Shown here: positions 1 through 11,355 of the stretch, one piece after another | Position numbering within the stretch: the stretch's first letter is position 1 | Layout: each line of letters starts with the position of its first letter | Source of the DNA: Polytrichum commune | Taxonomy: Eukaryota; Streptophyta; Polytrichopsida; Polytrichales; Polytrichaceae | Reading direction: 5' to 3' | Assembly: GCA_950295325.1 (NCBI GenBank) | Contig: OX485804.1 | Location: 5,952,001-6,016,000 of the forward strand | DNA length: 64,000 nucleotides | Notes under the pieces: model-generated | The model's database searches: none | What the model saw: only the letters and a program-made list of their open reading frames with translations | What the model was told of the DNA's origin: nothing | Position numbers and translations under genes: made by a program

Positions 1-845
1 ATGCAACTTAATCTAATATATTATGATTAATCCTAATTAAACTCAATTAAATCAGAAAATATGCTTACCAAATTAAATAAGCCTAATTAATCATAAATTA
101 TATTAAATGGAGTTAATTCCATTTAAATCATGACTAATTCCAGTAAGTACATTTTATAATTAATTAGGGTTAATTAATTTGGTACGCATATTTTCTGATT
201 TAATTAGGTTTGAATAGGATTAATTAGGATTAATCAGAAATTATTAGACTAAGTTGCATTCAATCTTACTTAACTAGTTTAAATGCGTATGAAAACTTTG
301 TGATTGTAGAAGGTATTAAGTATATATTAAGTATTATATTGTTATACAATACAATACAATATAATATTTTTTAAAATCATAAATTTTAGTTTCATTTTAG
401 AATGACAAAGTCCCTTTCAATTGTAAGTAACAAAAATTATAACCTCAGTGGTAATGAGGATTTTGTAATATTTTTGACTTCCAAGTTAATTACATGCTTT
501 ATTGACGGTTTCACTTTGAAAATGAAATCTAGTCAATTGCTAATTTATTCAATAGAAGTGAACATATATATTGGATTTGAGACCTTGAAAATGAAATCTA
601 GTCAATTGCTAATTTATTCAATAGAAGTGAACATATATATTGGATTTGAGACCTTGAAAATGAAGTGCACTCAATATGGGATTTGTGGACAAGTAGTCTT
701 CAAAAATGCAAGTACACTAGTTTTTTGGAAATCGGGCGGACGGGCAGCAGTTTTCGGGCGGGTGCAGAAAAAATGTCGGGAGCTGCCCCCTGACAGAATA
801 TTCCCCCCCCCCCGAAAAGTTCGTGGGGGGTACTTAACGTCCTCC
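1..845. mobile_element. Giant foldback element, copy 1 (left arm cut by window edge)
   Basis: The right arm (about 255-845) matches the arms of the complete copies at 7,183 and 43,068. It shares the block GAAGTGCACTCAATATGGGA, a GC-rich CGGGCGG stretch and the end GGGGGGTACTTAACGTCC. Positions 1-258 are an AT-rich inverted repeat centred near 118, which is the middle of the element, so the left arm lies outside the window. Full length would be about 1.4 kb. No transposase is seen. The 168-residue frame at 402-908 is repeat DNA read in frame. The superfamily is probably Mutator-like (see copy 2). Confidence 0.75.
516..653. repeat. 69-bp tandem duplication inside foldback copy 1
   Basis: Two nearly identical 69-bp units begin TTGAAAATGAAATCTAG at 516 and 585. 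The unit occurs once in the other foldback copies, so the duplication is private to this one. Because 69 is divisible by three, it appears as a repeated 23-residue block in a chance reading frame. Confidence 0.9.
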
Positions 846-1446
846 ACCCGAATGCGAGCTGAATTTAAAGTTCCATGTTGCAAGGGTCACGAGAGTCGAA
901 ATGATTAAGCCTACAAACCTTAGTGGGCCCGCATTATAAGCGAATTAGTGAAAGGTAATGAAAACTTGATTTCGAGCAAGGTCGAGTCATTGATATCTAG
1001 AAACCCGCCTTTCAAAAGTTGTTATAGTTAGTTAGCGTGATTGTGCACGACAATTTTTCAGCCGTTATGTAAATGGCATGTGTCTCCCATATGAAGATTA
1101 CAATCACGAAAGATGTTGGAACAACACAACTATATTCGTTCATTTGAGACTTTCTCTTGTCTCAAATTAATATATGGACCACAACAACATGGTCTAATGT
1201 TTGGGTCATCCTACCTAAACCATCTTGATATAAGTTTTTAATTGGGTTCTTGATATGAACACCCGCTTCAAAGTATTTGCATCTTACAACATTCTCCAAT
1301 ATCTGTGTGATTTTGTCCATGTTCTTATATTTTTAACTGCCTCAAAATGCCGAAAAAAACCCCAAATTAACGAATATAGTGATACATGTAGTTTTGGTGC
1401 AATAACTTACGAGTTTGTATCGTTATGATTACGGCAACGATACGTA
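846..1446. other. Unassigned spacer
   Basis: AT-rich sequence between foldback copy 1 and the broken ORF cluster. I see no open frame of note, repeat relative or RNA gene in it. Confidence 0.5.
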
Positions 1447-1797
1447 GTGAAGAATGCTTTGCGGTGGTTACAAATGGAAGATAACATTGCAAACTACAAA
1501 AAGATAAAGGATTTTTTGCAGATCAATGTTTCAAGGTTTGGTGAGCATGACACATTGGTGACATTGGGGCTATTGGGCACCAAAAACTTTATTAGCCATT
1601 GGGCTTCACCACTATACGTTTATGCTTTTGCATTGAAAAAATATGGCGAAGAGATACCAGGAGCTATAAGAGCTCATCATCGCAATATTGTCAATGGCGG
1701 TAGAGGGTTTATGGGAAAAGTTAAATTAATCGAGAACATCACCTATAACTTGAAGGGTTGGTTGTGGGAGACAAAGGTGAAGAAGCAGGTAAAATGA
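1447..1797 (+). pseudogene. Unrecognised open frame, 116 codons, possibly the 5' part of a decayed element gene
   Basis: The frame encodes a plausible globular sequence including RFGEHDTLVTLGLLGTKNF, HWASPLYVYAFALKKYGEEI and IPGAIRAHHR, with no low-complexity bias. It begins at GTG, not ATG, so the true start is not visible. The next 420 bp on the same strand is broken by stops in all frames, before another coding-like stretch resumes at about 2,220. I do not recognise the family. Its position upstream of the acidic ORF on the same strand suggests both belonged to one gene or transposon. Confidence 0.4.
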
Positions 1798-2218
1798 TCT
1801 GAAGAACAATGAGAAATTCATATCATGCATCGAGGGGTTTGTTTACATGTGAAGGTGGTCAGTTGGGAAAATCAACATTATGGGTGGTAGACTGTCAATG
1901 AGAAAGTACAGCAGGAGAGGACAAAGTATGGTAAAAAAAATTATAATGAGGCAATTCAGTTACTTGATAAGTGGATGAGTGGTTATCCTCGATGAAATGT
2001 GGTGTTTTTTTATAGAGGATTTAGAAGAAAGCCATCAAATCATTCGTTATGGGACATGAGCATTTACACCAAAGACAACGACAAAGAATGACAACTTATT
2101 ATTTGGAAGGCAAGAAGTTGTATTCATGTATGCAATAGGAGATGTGATCATAATGATGGTATGTCCTGAAAATTCCAACCCCATCGATAATGTTTGTCGT
2201 ACGAACATGCCTCTATCC

Positions 2219-3287
2219 TAAGTTTTTTATGATCATGAGTCAAAATATGCAGCAACAAAGGGAGATGCAAAGAGAATAACACCAGAAGAAATATCAAGGT
2301 TGGGTAATTGTTATTTGCCCAAAGATTGGGCATTAATGTTGGTAGGACTCTGTTCAACTATTCCAGCCATTATTGAAAAGGGTTTCAAGGGGACTCAAAT
2401 TTTAGCATTTGATGATAACATTGAGAGGAGCATGAGGCTGTCAGAGTGGGTTAGACAATATGACGGGGTTGTATTTCAATTCCCATTACAAGAATTTGAT
2501 CGTTATGAATCAGAAAGTGATATGGTGCAAGGGGAAAGGTCACGAAGCGCATATTGACACAGAGATGGACGAAGACAATGATGAGGATGACGACGACGAC
2601 GAAAACGATGATGATGATGAATCCGAGATGGACAATAATGACGACGAAGATAATACAATATCTTTGTTGGAACCAGACGTTGTAGCTCCAAATGAGACAT
2701 GAACAAAAAGAAAGAGGAAAAATCCGGTACTTATGAATGTAGTGGGATTGAAGAGTTTTGCGGTTGAAAACACACAACCATTACGACGTTCTTCTAGACC
2801 ACCCAAAGCAACTGAAAAAGTTATTGGGCATGATAAAGGAAAAGCAGTGGCATTAAGTACATTTTTCAAGAAAAAGCGTTCGAGTACATCGAGGAGACCA
2901 TCAACAATAACTATGATTTCATGGGGGAAACCTACGACGGTAATCATGACCGGGATTCCAAGCAGCTCACTTGATCATAGTGTTGCAATTACTGAGACAC
3001 TGATGAATCGAGTTGAGTTTAAGGTTGGTGATCGTGTGAATTTACTTGATATCCACGACGACGTTATAGTGGCAATTGCCAAAATCATATCGATTTCAGG
3101 ATCCGGACAATTGCACAACAAAATGCAACTAGAGGAATTTTACAAAGTCGTTGTAAAGGAGGTTGTTGTTGGAGAATCTCCTCTTATGATACCCAACAAA
3201 GACGATGATCCAGAACAATTGTATGTTCGAGATGTTGAAGGTATGATGACTGCGTGGCGACACAATCGTATCGCCTGTATGATATAG
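2219..3287 (+). pseudogene. Broken ORF: unknown globular part, acidic tract, basic linker, possible DUF8039-like C-terminus
   Basis: The order is as follows. A frame open from about 2,220 to 2,510 includes ITPEEISRLGNCYLPKDWAL and FDDNIERSMRLSEW. A frame change near 2,500 leads into a strongly acidic D/E tract (about 2,565-2,660). One in-frame TGA stands at 2,700-2,702. The same frame then runs on through TKRKRKNP, a basic RRSS...KKKRSSTSRR linker and a final domain (about 3,000-3,287) with VEFKVGDRVNLLD and QLHNKMQLEEFYKVVVKEVV, ending in a stop. The final domain resembles the plant DUF8039 domain found with Ptta/En/Spm-type ORFs. I infer this from pattern only. One frameshift and one stop make it a likely pseudogene, though a short intron could remove either. 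Confidence 0.45.
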
Positions 3288-4464
3288 ATATAAGCGATTA
3301 GTACTAGTTTTTGCAGGCTTGTTTATCAAGTGTGGTTTTGATGATTTTTACTATTTGAATATAATATTATATATGTTTTAAATTTTTTCTTAATATACTC
3401 ATGTCGATATTGTATATATTTATTTCGGTACGGTTGAATAGATAAACTATGATAAAATAACCGTTCATAAAATAACATAAAAACAATGTGCAAACTTGAA
3501 TTTTTTTTAAAGGCTATGCATCCCTTATAAATAAATTTCAATATACAAATCCTTACTTACATTATCATCATATTTGAATTAAATTGACAAGCAAAAACCG
3601 CACTTGGCCATGAGCGGTTTTCTTGAATACTGTGTTTAAGGTAGAAGCACCTATCTCAAACATTATGAGCACTACAATTTCTTACTTATCCTGAGCAAGT
3701 CGTCTATAACGTAATTTGGATTAGCAATTAGTTTATGAGCACAACGACATTTGGGATTGCATGAATTAGAGCATATCTCTATGTAGAATTGCGCACAACT
3801 ACAAACCACGTTTAGCTCTTCCTAGTCATACAAACCTTGTTTGGCTCTTCCTAGACATATAATCCTTGTTTAGCTCAAGGTGGACAATGTTGATTGTTGG
3901 CATTTTCTCTCCTTCAACCAATGAGTTTGTGTTTTTAATCCTTAGAATGATACAATTAGTGTTCATGTTGAAGTACGTATTTATTCACTTTGGGAGAATA
4001 GTAGGTGCCGGAGTCGGGGTCACTAACAAAGCTGGGCACTTCTAATGTACAATTGTGTTGAAAGTCCTCCATAGAGACATCACACGACAAATTTTGGTGC
4101 CTCTTTGAAGGATTTTTTCTATCTAAAACTTTTTGAAGGGTTTTGTGTTAGGGGCTATTCATACGAAATTGGGGAGAAACTATGGTGAAACCCTCTTGAC
4201 CAACTCATATAAATATCAACAATGTGCTTACCTCTCATAGTTTAACCCCTAAAGGACCGCGGTTGTATATATTCAATAGCAAATCATTCTCAAATGAATC
4301 TATTTTTGGCCATAAAATAATGCCTTGCAAGATCGACCCCCCCTAATGTTTATAAATCACTAATTGGCTTTGAAACAAAGTACGTGGACAAAACTAAAAT
4401 TGTTCTTAACGTCAAATATGGCCTTATGGTGCTTTATGGGTTAAAGGAACACTCTAAGACACGC
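3288..4464. other. Unassigned spacer
   Basis: AT-rich DNA without a convincing coding region. It contains short direct repeats of GTTTRGCTCTTCCTAG type around 3,805-3,880, but no transposon ends I can define. Confidence 0.4.
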
Positions 4465-4665
4465 ATGTGTTATCCGGTTACTTTTTCTTGATCAGACACC
4501 TATATTTGATTGGTGTGTGGTTAGATGAAACTCAAAAAAAAACACCATAAAGACGTGTGTCTAAAAGACATTGGCTACGTCTTTCACCAATACTAACTTC
4601 TCCACACTCAATTGGAAAAAGACCTATATATTCAAGTAAAGACTCAACAAACATGCACTTCCAGT
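4465..4665. repeat. Fragment of a GTGGGTRTTATTTGGTT inverted-repeat element
   Basis: The stretch CTATATTTGATTGGTGTGTG near 4,500 and a CCACACTCAA block near 4,605 match the fuller element at 15,260-15,627 and its inverted relative at 55,111-55,470. Weaker relatives lie near 28,400, 38,200 and 62,740. The ends are too decayed here to define. Confidence 0.5.
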
Positions 4666-5110
4666 AATCCTTTTATTTATTTTTCCAATTATTTAATTTC
4701 AACTGCATTTGTTTGTGATAGTTACAACTGAAAGTAACAAATATGAACCCTAGACACATCTGCATGTTATTTTTGGGTGCTACAGAGACTTGGTCCTCAA
4801 CCCGAGGTTTAGGGTTTGGCACCATTTAGAACACCTAAAAATGTCTACCTAATTTTGGAGCATTTGACTAATCGCTGAAAAGAGGACATGCGAAATATGC
4901 ATTATCAAACATTGTGAACAAACCTTTTTGACTATTTAAACTCCGGTTTTTAGAGATTTGAATCAAAAGGCTTCGAAGTTCAAATTGGTTTTTGAGATCG
5001 CGACGAACGCGGGTACCAAATCCTCTTCAACTTTCGGTGTTCGGGATGGGGTGGACATGGTTTCGAGCACGCACCCAAATAAAGGTAGCCCCTCGTCCAA
5101 TTGTCTCTTT

Positions 5111-5812
5111 CCATATGTTGGATGCATAGAGTCATTCATAAAGTCTTCGCATCAAATTCCGGCTAAGTCATTCGTTGAGTTGGCTAAATTGTGAGTTTGA
5201 GAGCTTATGCATAAAGTCACCCAAGTTGTCTTCATGCTCAATTCACCATGATATCTCAAAGACTGGAGTTCTAGTTTGTGATACTAGAAGGGGGGACCAA
5301 ACTAGCCTTGCACGAACCCATCCATGATTCATAATTATCTATTTCCATATGTTGGATGCATAGAGTCATTCATAAAGTCTTCGCATCAAATTCCGGCTAA
5401 GTCATTCGTTGAGTTGGCTAAATTGTGAGTTTGAGAGCTTATGCATAAAGTCACCCAAGTTGTCTTCATGCTCAATTCACCATGATATCTCAAAGACTGG
5501 AGTTCTAGTTTGTGATACTAGAAGGGGGGACCAAACTAGCCTTGCACGAACCCATCCATGATTCATAATTATCTATTTCCATATGTTGGATGCATAGAAT
5601 CATTCATAAAGTTTTCGCATCAAATTCCGGCTAAGTCGTTCGTTGAGTTGGCTAAATTGTGAGTTTGAGAGCTTATGCATAAAGTCACCCAAGTTGTCTT
5701 CATGCTCAATTCACCATGATATCTTGAAGAATGGAGTTCTAGTTTGTGATACTAGATGGGGGACCAAACTAGCCTTGCACAAACCCATCCAGGATTCATG
5801 ATGGTGGGCCCC
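5111..5812. repeat. 234-bp tandem repeat, three copies
   Basis: Units start CCATATGTTGGATGCATAGA at 5,111, 5,345 and 5,579, exactly 234 bp apart. They are almost identical except for a few substitutions in the third. Each contains the CTAGTTTGTGATACTAG palindrome and ACCAAACTAGCCTTGCAC. The latter block also resembles the termini of the adjacent foldback element at 6,027, so the array probably amplified part of a related element. Confidence 0.93.
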
Positions 5813-5985
5813 ATGGGCATAGACTACATTAGATCTAAGAGTTCTCTCATAATGTTGCGATGGCATGAGGAGGGTTCAAAGAGCTTCACCCAACAAGCCC
5901 TCAATAGGAAATCAGCTCAAAGAAGAATCAAACCCACGGTTTCTTCCCACTTTGAGGAACTCTATGGAGAACTCTACTAGATCTA
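5730..5985. repeat. Diverged arm related to the 6.0-6.6 kb foldback element
   Basis: After the third 234-bp unit the sequence runs through CATCCAGGATTCATGATGGT, GGGCCCCATGGGCATAGAC and AGCTTCACCCAACAAGCC. These correspond in order to blocks in the left arm of the next element (6,040-6,300). It is an older partial copy. The 74-residue frame here is not a gene. Confidence 0.55.
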
Positions 5986-6026
5986 TTTGTTAGTAGAGTA
6001 GATGAAACCATGGGTTTAGGCCATTT

Positions 6027-6636
6027 AAAAAAACCCAGTTCTCTAGCTTGCCCTACTAGGATGGGTTGCACCAAGCAAGCCTTCCTAGACAAATCCAAGA
6101 TTTAGGATAACGGGTCCCACATGCATACCTTAGTTTAGATCCTAAAATTCGCTCAAAGTTTGGAAAGTAGAAAGAGGAGGTCCCAAAAGCTTCACCCAAC
6201 TTTCACAATAGGTTTATATACACATCACCCTAACAAGCTCTTAATAGAAAGTTTTTATCAAAGAAGGATCAAACCCACAATTTCGTCCCTCTTTGGGGCA
6301 CTACACTAATAAAAACTCTAATGGCCTAGATTTTATCCATCTATAATTGAATTATTTGTAAAGTCTCTCAAAGAGGGTTGAAAATGTGGGTTGATCATTC
6401 TTTGAGAAAACTTTCTATTACGAGCTTGTTAGCTTGTTGTACATTGGAGCTTATTTTGAAAGTTTGGTGAAACTTTTGGGACCTCCTTGTTCCACCTCTC
6501 AAGCTTTGACAAAACTTTAGGATAAAAAATGAGGTATACGCATGGGACTCCATGACCTAAATATCATATTGGCCTATGCAAGGCTAGCTTGGCCCACTCA
6601 TCCTAGTAGGACGAGCTAAAATACCAGTTTTTTATA
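6027..6636. mobile_element. Foldback MITE with about 270-bp arms
   Basis: The left arm, starting AAAAAACCCAGTTCTCTAGC, is inverted at the right end, which finishes ...AGCTAAAATACCAGTTTTTTAT. Both carry CCTACTAGGATG near the tip and CTTCACCCAACTTTCA-type blocks further in. The centre is near 6,335. There is no coding capacity. A partial relative lies at about 31,990-32,270 in the last intron of the glutamine synthetase gene. Confidence 0.75.
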
Positions 6637-6648
6637 TCCCGCCATCAC

Positions 6649-6968
6649 TACACTAAATAGGATATTTAGTGTTTGATACACCAAATACAAATGCATACAC
6701 CAAATATCAATAACCCTAGCTATGAAAGCAAGTAGCATTAAATGTAAACTCAAACATTAAATATCAACTATGGCAATATGTAGAAGTTACATGTTTGAAT
6801 TTAGTGTTAGTAAGGATATCAAAGGAAAAATAAAAATAAAAAATTCAACATATTTTTTAGCATATTTTCTAACACTAATTGTCAAAAAATTGAAAATTAA
6901 CATTGAGCAGGGTAGGCTGGTAACAACTTTACTTATAATCAAACACTAAATATCCAATTTAGTGTAGT
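6649..6968. mobile_element. MITE, CTACACTAAAT family, copy E1
   Basis: Terminal inverted repeats are CTACACTAAATAGGATATTT on the left and ...ATCCAATTTAGTGTAG on the right, followed by inner GTGTTTGAT/ATCAAACAC repeats. About 320 bp, non-coding. Close relatives are at 42,247 and 46,632, and longer relatives sharing only the tips are at 45,806, 16,124 and 59,017. The left tip reads CACTACACTAAAT, so a CACTA-type origin is possible. Confidence 0.85.
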
Positions 6969-7139
6969 TGTGTGTGATAGTTTAAGCATTAAGAAAACTT
7001 GGGTGACTTTGTGTTAATTATGATAAACGCCTTGGGACTAAACCTTTATGGTTTCATCTCCTCTACTTTACGACTAACTCTAATATTGTGCTCCCTAATG
7101 ATTGGTTGTTGCAATTACTTTAAACTATATCATTTATGT

Positions 7140-8200
7140 AAGCCAATGAATGGGGAGGACCGACTCCTATGTACAATTAAACGGGGGACAGTAAAGTTCC
7201 CCCCACGAACTTATAGGGGAGGTATATTCGGGTAGGGGCAGCCGCCTGGCCATAAATTCCAAAATTTTTGGACCTGACCAAAAATTGCTGCTCGCCCGCC
7301 CGCCTTCAAAAAAACCATTGCCCTTGCATTCTTGAAGACCACTTATCCACAAATCCCATATTGAGTGCACTTCACCTTCAAGGTCCAAAATCCAATATAT
7401 ATGTTCACTTTCACTGAGTAAATCAACAATTGATTAGGATTTCAATTTCAAAATGAAACCGCCAATAAACATACTTTGTGATTAGACTTAAATACATTCA
7501 GTCACACTTAATTAGTTTAAATTCATATGAAACTTTGTGAAAGTAGAATGTATTAACTCAACTATAATATTGAACATACTAAAAACAAAACAACAAATTT
7601 TAGTTCCATTTTAAGAATGACAGAGACCCTTTCAATGGCAAGTCACAAAAATCATAACCTTGGTGCTAATGAGGGTTTTATAATATTTTTGACTTCCAAG
7701 TTATTTACATGCTTTATTGGCGGTTTCATTTTGAAAATGAAATTTCAATCAATTACTTATTTACTCAATGAAAGTGAACATATATATTGGATTTTGGACC
7801 TTGAAGGTGAAGTGCACTCAATATGGGATTTGTGGATAAGTGGTCTTCAAGAATGCAAGGGCAATGGTTTTTTTGAAGTCGGGCGGGCGTGCAACAATTT
7901 TTGGTCAGGTCCATAAAATCTGGAAATTATAGCCGGGCGGCTGCCCCTGCCCGAATCTACATCCCCTATAAGTATGTGGGGGGAACTTTAACGTCCCCCC
8001 AATTGAATTGGTTGAGTTTGAGAAAAAACCGGGTTGAAGTTCAAGACTTCATGAAAATTACCGATCATTTTAGACGAATCTATACAATGTACCTCAAATA
8101 AATAAGGAAAACCGAAAGATAACAACACGTAACCAATTGGAATTGCAAACACTAGGATATCGCCCAATTGTGTCCAAAAATCTCCTCGGGCACTGACGCA
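7140..8200. repeat. Dispersed repeat P1 (interrupted by foldback copy 2)
   Basis: The left piece (AATGAATGGGGAGGACCGAC) and the right piece (GGTTGAGTTTGAGAAA, then CCAATTGGAATTGCAAACAC and ATTGTGTCCAAAAATCTCC) together form one copy of a family. Other copies are at 15,820-16,015, 37,708-37,945 and 54,655-54,850, with a reversed part at 52,480-52,625. The shared signature is ACATGTAACCGGTTGGACTT followed by GATCTCAACCAATTATGCCC. Confidence 0.75.
7183..7999. mobile_element. Giant foldback element, copy 2, with 9-bp target duplication
   Basis: The left tip is GGGGGACAGTAAAGTTCC and the right tip is GGAACTTTAACGTCCCCC. Arms of about 300 bp are inverted through the GC-rich CGGGCGG blocks and the GTGCACTTCACCTTCAAGG block. 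Flanking 9-mers are CAATTAAAC (left) and CAATTGAAT (right), a diverged target duplication of the size expected for Mutator-like elements. It lies inside another dispersed repeat (7,140-8,200) whose uninterrupted relative is at 37,708. No open frame encodes a recognisable protein. Confidence 0.85.
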
Positions 8201-8212
8201 ACTGATACTTTT

Positions 8213-8613
8213 GGGTTGGTTCACAATGGGGTCCCAAGTCCTAAGTCCCAAGTCACTAGAGGTCAATCCATGCAATCTCAACCGTTGAGAGCATGGTAGT
8301 TGGGACTTACCACTTCACATGGGGTCCCAAGTCCTAAATCCCAAGTATGACATGGATGTTTACATGGCAATACTTTTTGAAGGTGAGGCTTGGGACATGT
8401 TGAGGGTTGGATCGAGCAAAAAGCTAGACCCAACTCAACACAAGTCCTGCAAAAAATTGTACATAAAATAATCAAAAACTGACTTTAATAATACTTAAAC
8501 ATATTTTAATGATTTCTTGAGGCTCAGAAGTTAGATCTTTGCTTGGATGTTGGGACTTGCTAACATGAGTGGGACTTGGGACTTGGGTCTTGGGACCCCA
8601 TATGAACCGGTCC
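8213..8613. mobile_element. PIF/Harbinger-like MITE, CCCAAGTCC family, copy C1
   Basis: Ends are GGGTTGGTTCACAATGGGGT and the inverted CCCCATATGAACCGGTCC, flanked by TTT on both sides. The interior carries repeated TCCCAAGTCCTAAGTCCCAA motifs. A better preserved copy with clear TAA duplications is at 57,585-57,989. Non-coding. Confidence 0.8.
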
Positions 8614-9344
8614 TTTAGCCTCTCAACTTTTCAATGAAGAATATCCATGTCCATCTTAAATTTAGAAGGCAAACTCTCATGATCCTTCTTCACACTAAGT
8701 TTGTCCTTCTTGGGCCTTTACTCGATTGGGCACTTACATGCATGTCCCCTATTTTGCTTCGGGTACAAAGTTGAATGCTTTGCTCACCCTCGCTTTTGCC
8801 CCATTATTATTCACAATTCAATAAGTGTGATGGACATGGGTGAGTCACAACCTCCTTCAATGAGGCTTTTAGTTTGCTCGCCCTCACCCTCTCTCAAAAC
8901 AAATGTGTTTTTTCTCTCAATTTTCAACAATCGTTAGAGTGATGAAGCTACATTTGGATGATAGTACATATTCATCCAAATGTGGACATGCTCATCCACT
9001 TTTTATGACTTTTTTGAAATGTTCATGTGATTTCATCCATGATAAAAGGACACAATATTTGTAAGTTTATTTCTTGAGGTAAGAGTAATCTAGTGATTTG
9101 TTCACTTAGACAAATAGGGATGCTCTTTACTCTTGAGTCTTCTACTCTTGCCTTGAGGTGAGCGAAGAATTATTATTTCTCTTCACTTGTTGCATCATGT
9201 ACATACACTTGACGCCCGTATATGATACCAGCGTGAATGTGAGCCTGTTGTCCAAATGCTTAACACGGCGGGCCGTGTTGTAGCATGAGGATTTATGCCT
9301 CTATGGGAGGTGGGCTCAATTGGTTTGATTTTAGTCCCTTTTGT
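8614..9344. other. Unassigned spacer
   Basis: No convincing gene or repeat relative. A 78-codon frame at 8,701-8,937 has no recognisable domain. Confidence 0.4.
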
Positions 9345-9785
9345 TTAGGGAGGTGTGAAAGTAGCTTGTTTATTTTCAAGTTTCCTTTTGTCGAGGACAA
9401 GGTAAGTAAGATATTTAATGGCATTTTGGTGTATATCTTTCATGAGTGTTTTAATGTTGGACTTTGGAATTTTAAGGTTGGTTGATTTGTTAATGGATTG
9501 TTCATGTATAGCGCCTCTTACGCCCGCTGTGATAATGATGAGGGGGTTCGTTTTCCATCCTTTGTTTTGTATGCTACTAATTAATGGGTCATATTTGGCG
9601 TGTTTGAGCGTGAGGGCTTGTTCGGGGAATTTGTCATGGCAGTATGTGAATTCAATGAATTGTATTGTGTGTGTAGGTGCCGGTAGTAAAGGTGTTGGTG
9701 TGTGGTTTGGGGCTCCTAGTACACTTAGTATATCTTGGCTTGGCATTGGCAATTTGTTTGTGGACATGTACATTTTATGAGTCAT
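9345..9785 (-). pseudogene. LINE-like retroelement ORF, C-terminal remnant
   Basis: An uninterrupted 146-codon frame on the minus strand contains, in order, FIEFTYCHDKFPEQAL, LKHAKYDPLISSIQNKGW, PLIIITAGVRGAIHEQSI and a terminal AIKYLTYLVLDKRKLENKQ. This order (a TYCxD block, a KYxPL...GW block, an ITAGVRG block and a final KRKLENxQ) is the C-terminal pattern I associate with some non-LTR retrotransposon proteins. I recall this without a search. The upstream reverse transcriptase is not visible, so this looks like a 5'-truncated copy. The overlapping plus-strand frame (9,418-9,780) is judged a shadow because it lacks such structure. Confidence 0.5.
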
Positions 9786-11355
9786 TATGGGACGGTTTTT
9801 CCTTGGTTCATGTTGTTGAGGTTGCCTGCATCATATACAATATGGTGAATTGAGTGGAACATAAAGAGCGATCTCATTCTTGACCCACCCTCACAATATT
9901 AACACTACAACACAAAGGGGTTTTCATAAGTGTTTCATTGGAATCCATATATATATATTTTTAAGTGGGGATGGATATTGGAGAGTTATGTAGGCGGGTG
10001 GACAAAGGAGGAGTTAGGGTTAGGGATGCGACATGACGATCGTCAACTATTAGATGTCGTTGCCCCACCATCCACAATGGAAAATTGATGAAACTCATGC
10101 TTGAGATTTTAGGATAGGACCAAACTTTTATGGCCATGTGTGTGTCCAAGTGGTCACATTTTGGTGACAAACAACAAATGTGTGAATGCGTGATGACACC
10201 ATGTAGAAATCATTGAGCTCCACTTGACCTCCGTTTTGTTATTTCTTATTACAAACCCACATTGTAATCATGACATTAAAAAAAAATCATTTCATTGCAA
10301 TTGTGGGGTCTTTTCTTCCACCTAGTTAAATTTGGGTTCCCTCATAGTAACACTTGAACCATTGGTTATTACCATTGAAATATAAGAAGTATAGCTACTT
10401 GAACAATTCCAAGGAGGAAGGGGGAGAAGGTGTTGAACCAAATAATGAGCACTACTTATACAAATGCATTGTCCGAGAAAATTGACTATCATGATGATGT
10501 GCAATATATTACAAATAAATAAGTACATTCGGCACAAATTCGTTCAAAATTTGAGCAAAGTGACATGTGTCGTGGTTCTATTAGCCGGAACATGTATAAT
10601 CTCCCACACCCATCCCACGCGTTACCTCCAAAAAATAGCATTTCAACACCAAAGCGGTGAACTTGCTTATCACCAATGGCAATTCAATCCACATGAAACT
10701 AATATAAAGATGATGATGATCAGATAGAAACTCTGGTCCCTTTTTAGCAAGGGGCCGGCGTGAATAAAGTGTCCGTTCGTAATGTCAATGACCCGATGCC
10801 CACCGGACAAGGGGACATTGGGGCAATACTGCTCTCCCCTTTCGAGGATGGGCACTATAGTGACACACTATACTAGTTCCTAGCTAGCCACTAGTGCCTT
10901 GAAGATACCGGACATGGTATCCCCCCAAAGGGCTTTGAGGTACCCATACAACAAGGTCCAAGGACCCCCCACCATAGTTGGGTGGACTAAGGTGGTGAAC
11001 TAATATAAACAACATATTGTGCCACCAAATCGATGCTAGAGTTCATGAACCGGGACATGCATGCATACACTTGTATTGATTATGAGAACGTCCAACACCT
11101 TAACATCAAATCTCCGTGTTGGTTTTAGATAATCTAACTTTACATACAAAAACTTCGAACCCTTATAACTTTTGCATCCAAGATTCATAATAGGCATACT
11201 TGGGTGCGTTGGGATCCCCTTCCGATTGATGTCGAGAGAAACAACTTAAAACTTTATTAATCTAAGCTCAAAGAGGATACAATTCCATGCTTAATGTGAC
11301 GGAGTTTGGTTCATTGATAACACGATCTACTACGTTTGGTATGTGCAATCTCCCA
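9786..11355. other. Unassigned spacer
   Basis: AT-rich sequence with small chance frames only. There is no transposon terminus or RNA gene that I can support. Confidence 0.4.

Noticed and set aside
402-908. 168-codon open frame with a duplicated 23-residue block
   Set aside because: It lies wholly in the foldback element, and the duplication is a 69-bp DNA repeat. Copies of the same element do not keep the frame open.
2540-2947. Serine-rich minus-strand frame
   Set aside because: Antisense shadow of the acidic D/E tract of the plus-strand ORF.
6646-6970. Full CACTA transposon because of the CACTACACTAAAT tip
   Set aside because: Only about 320 bp with no coding region. Other copies begin with GTACACTAAAT or AACTACACTAAAT, so the CACTA reading of the tip is not consistent.
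9418-9780. 120-codon plus-strand frame
   Set aside because: Exact antisense of the patterned LINE-like frame and with no recognisable motif of its own.
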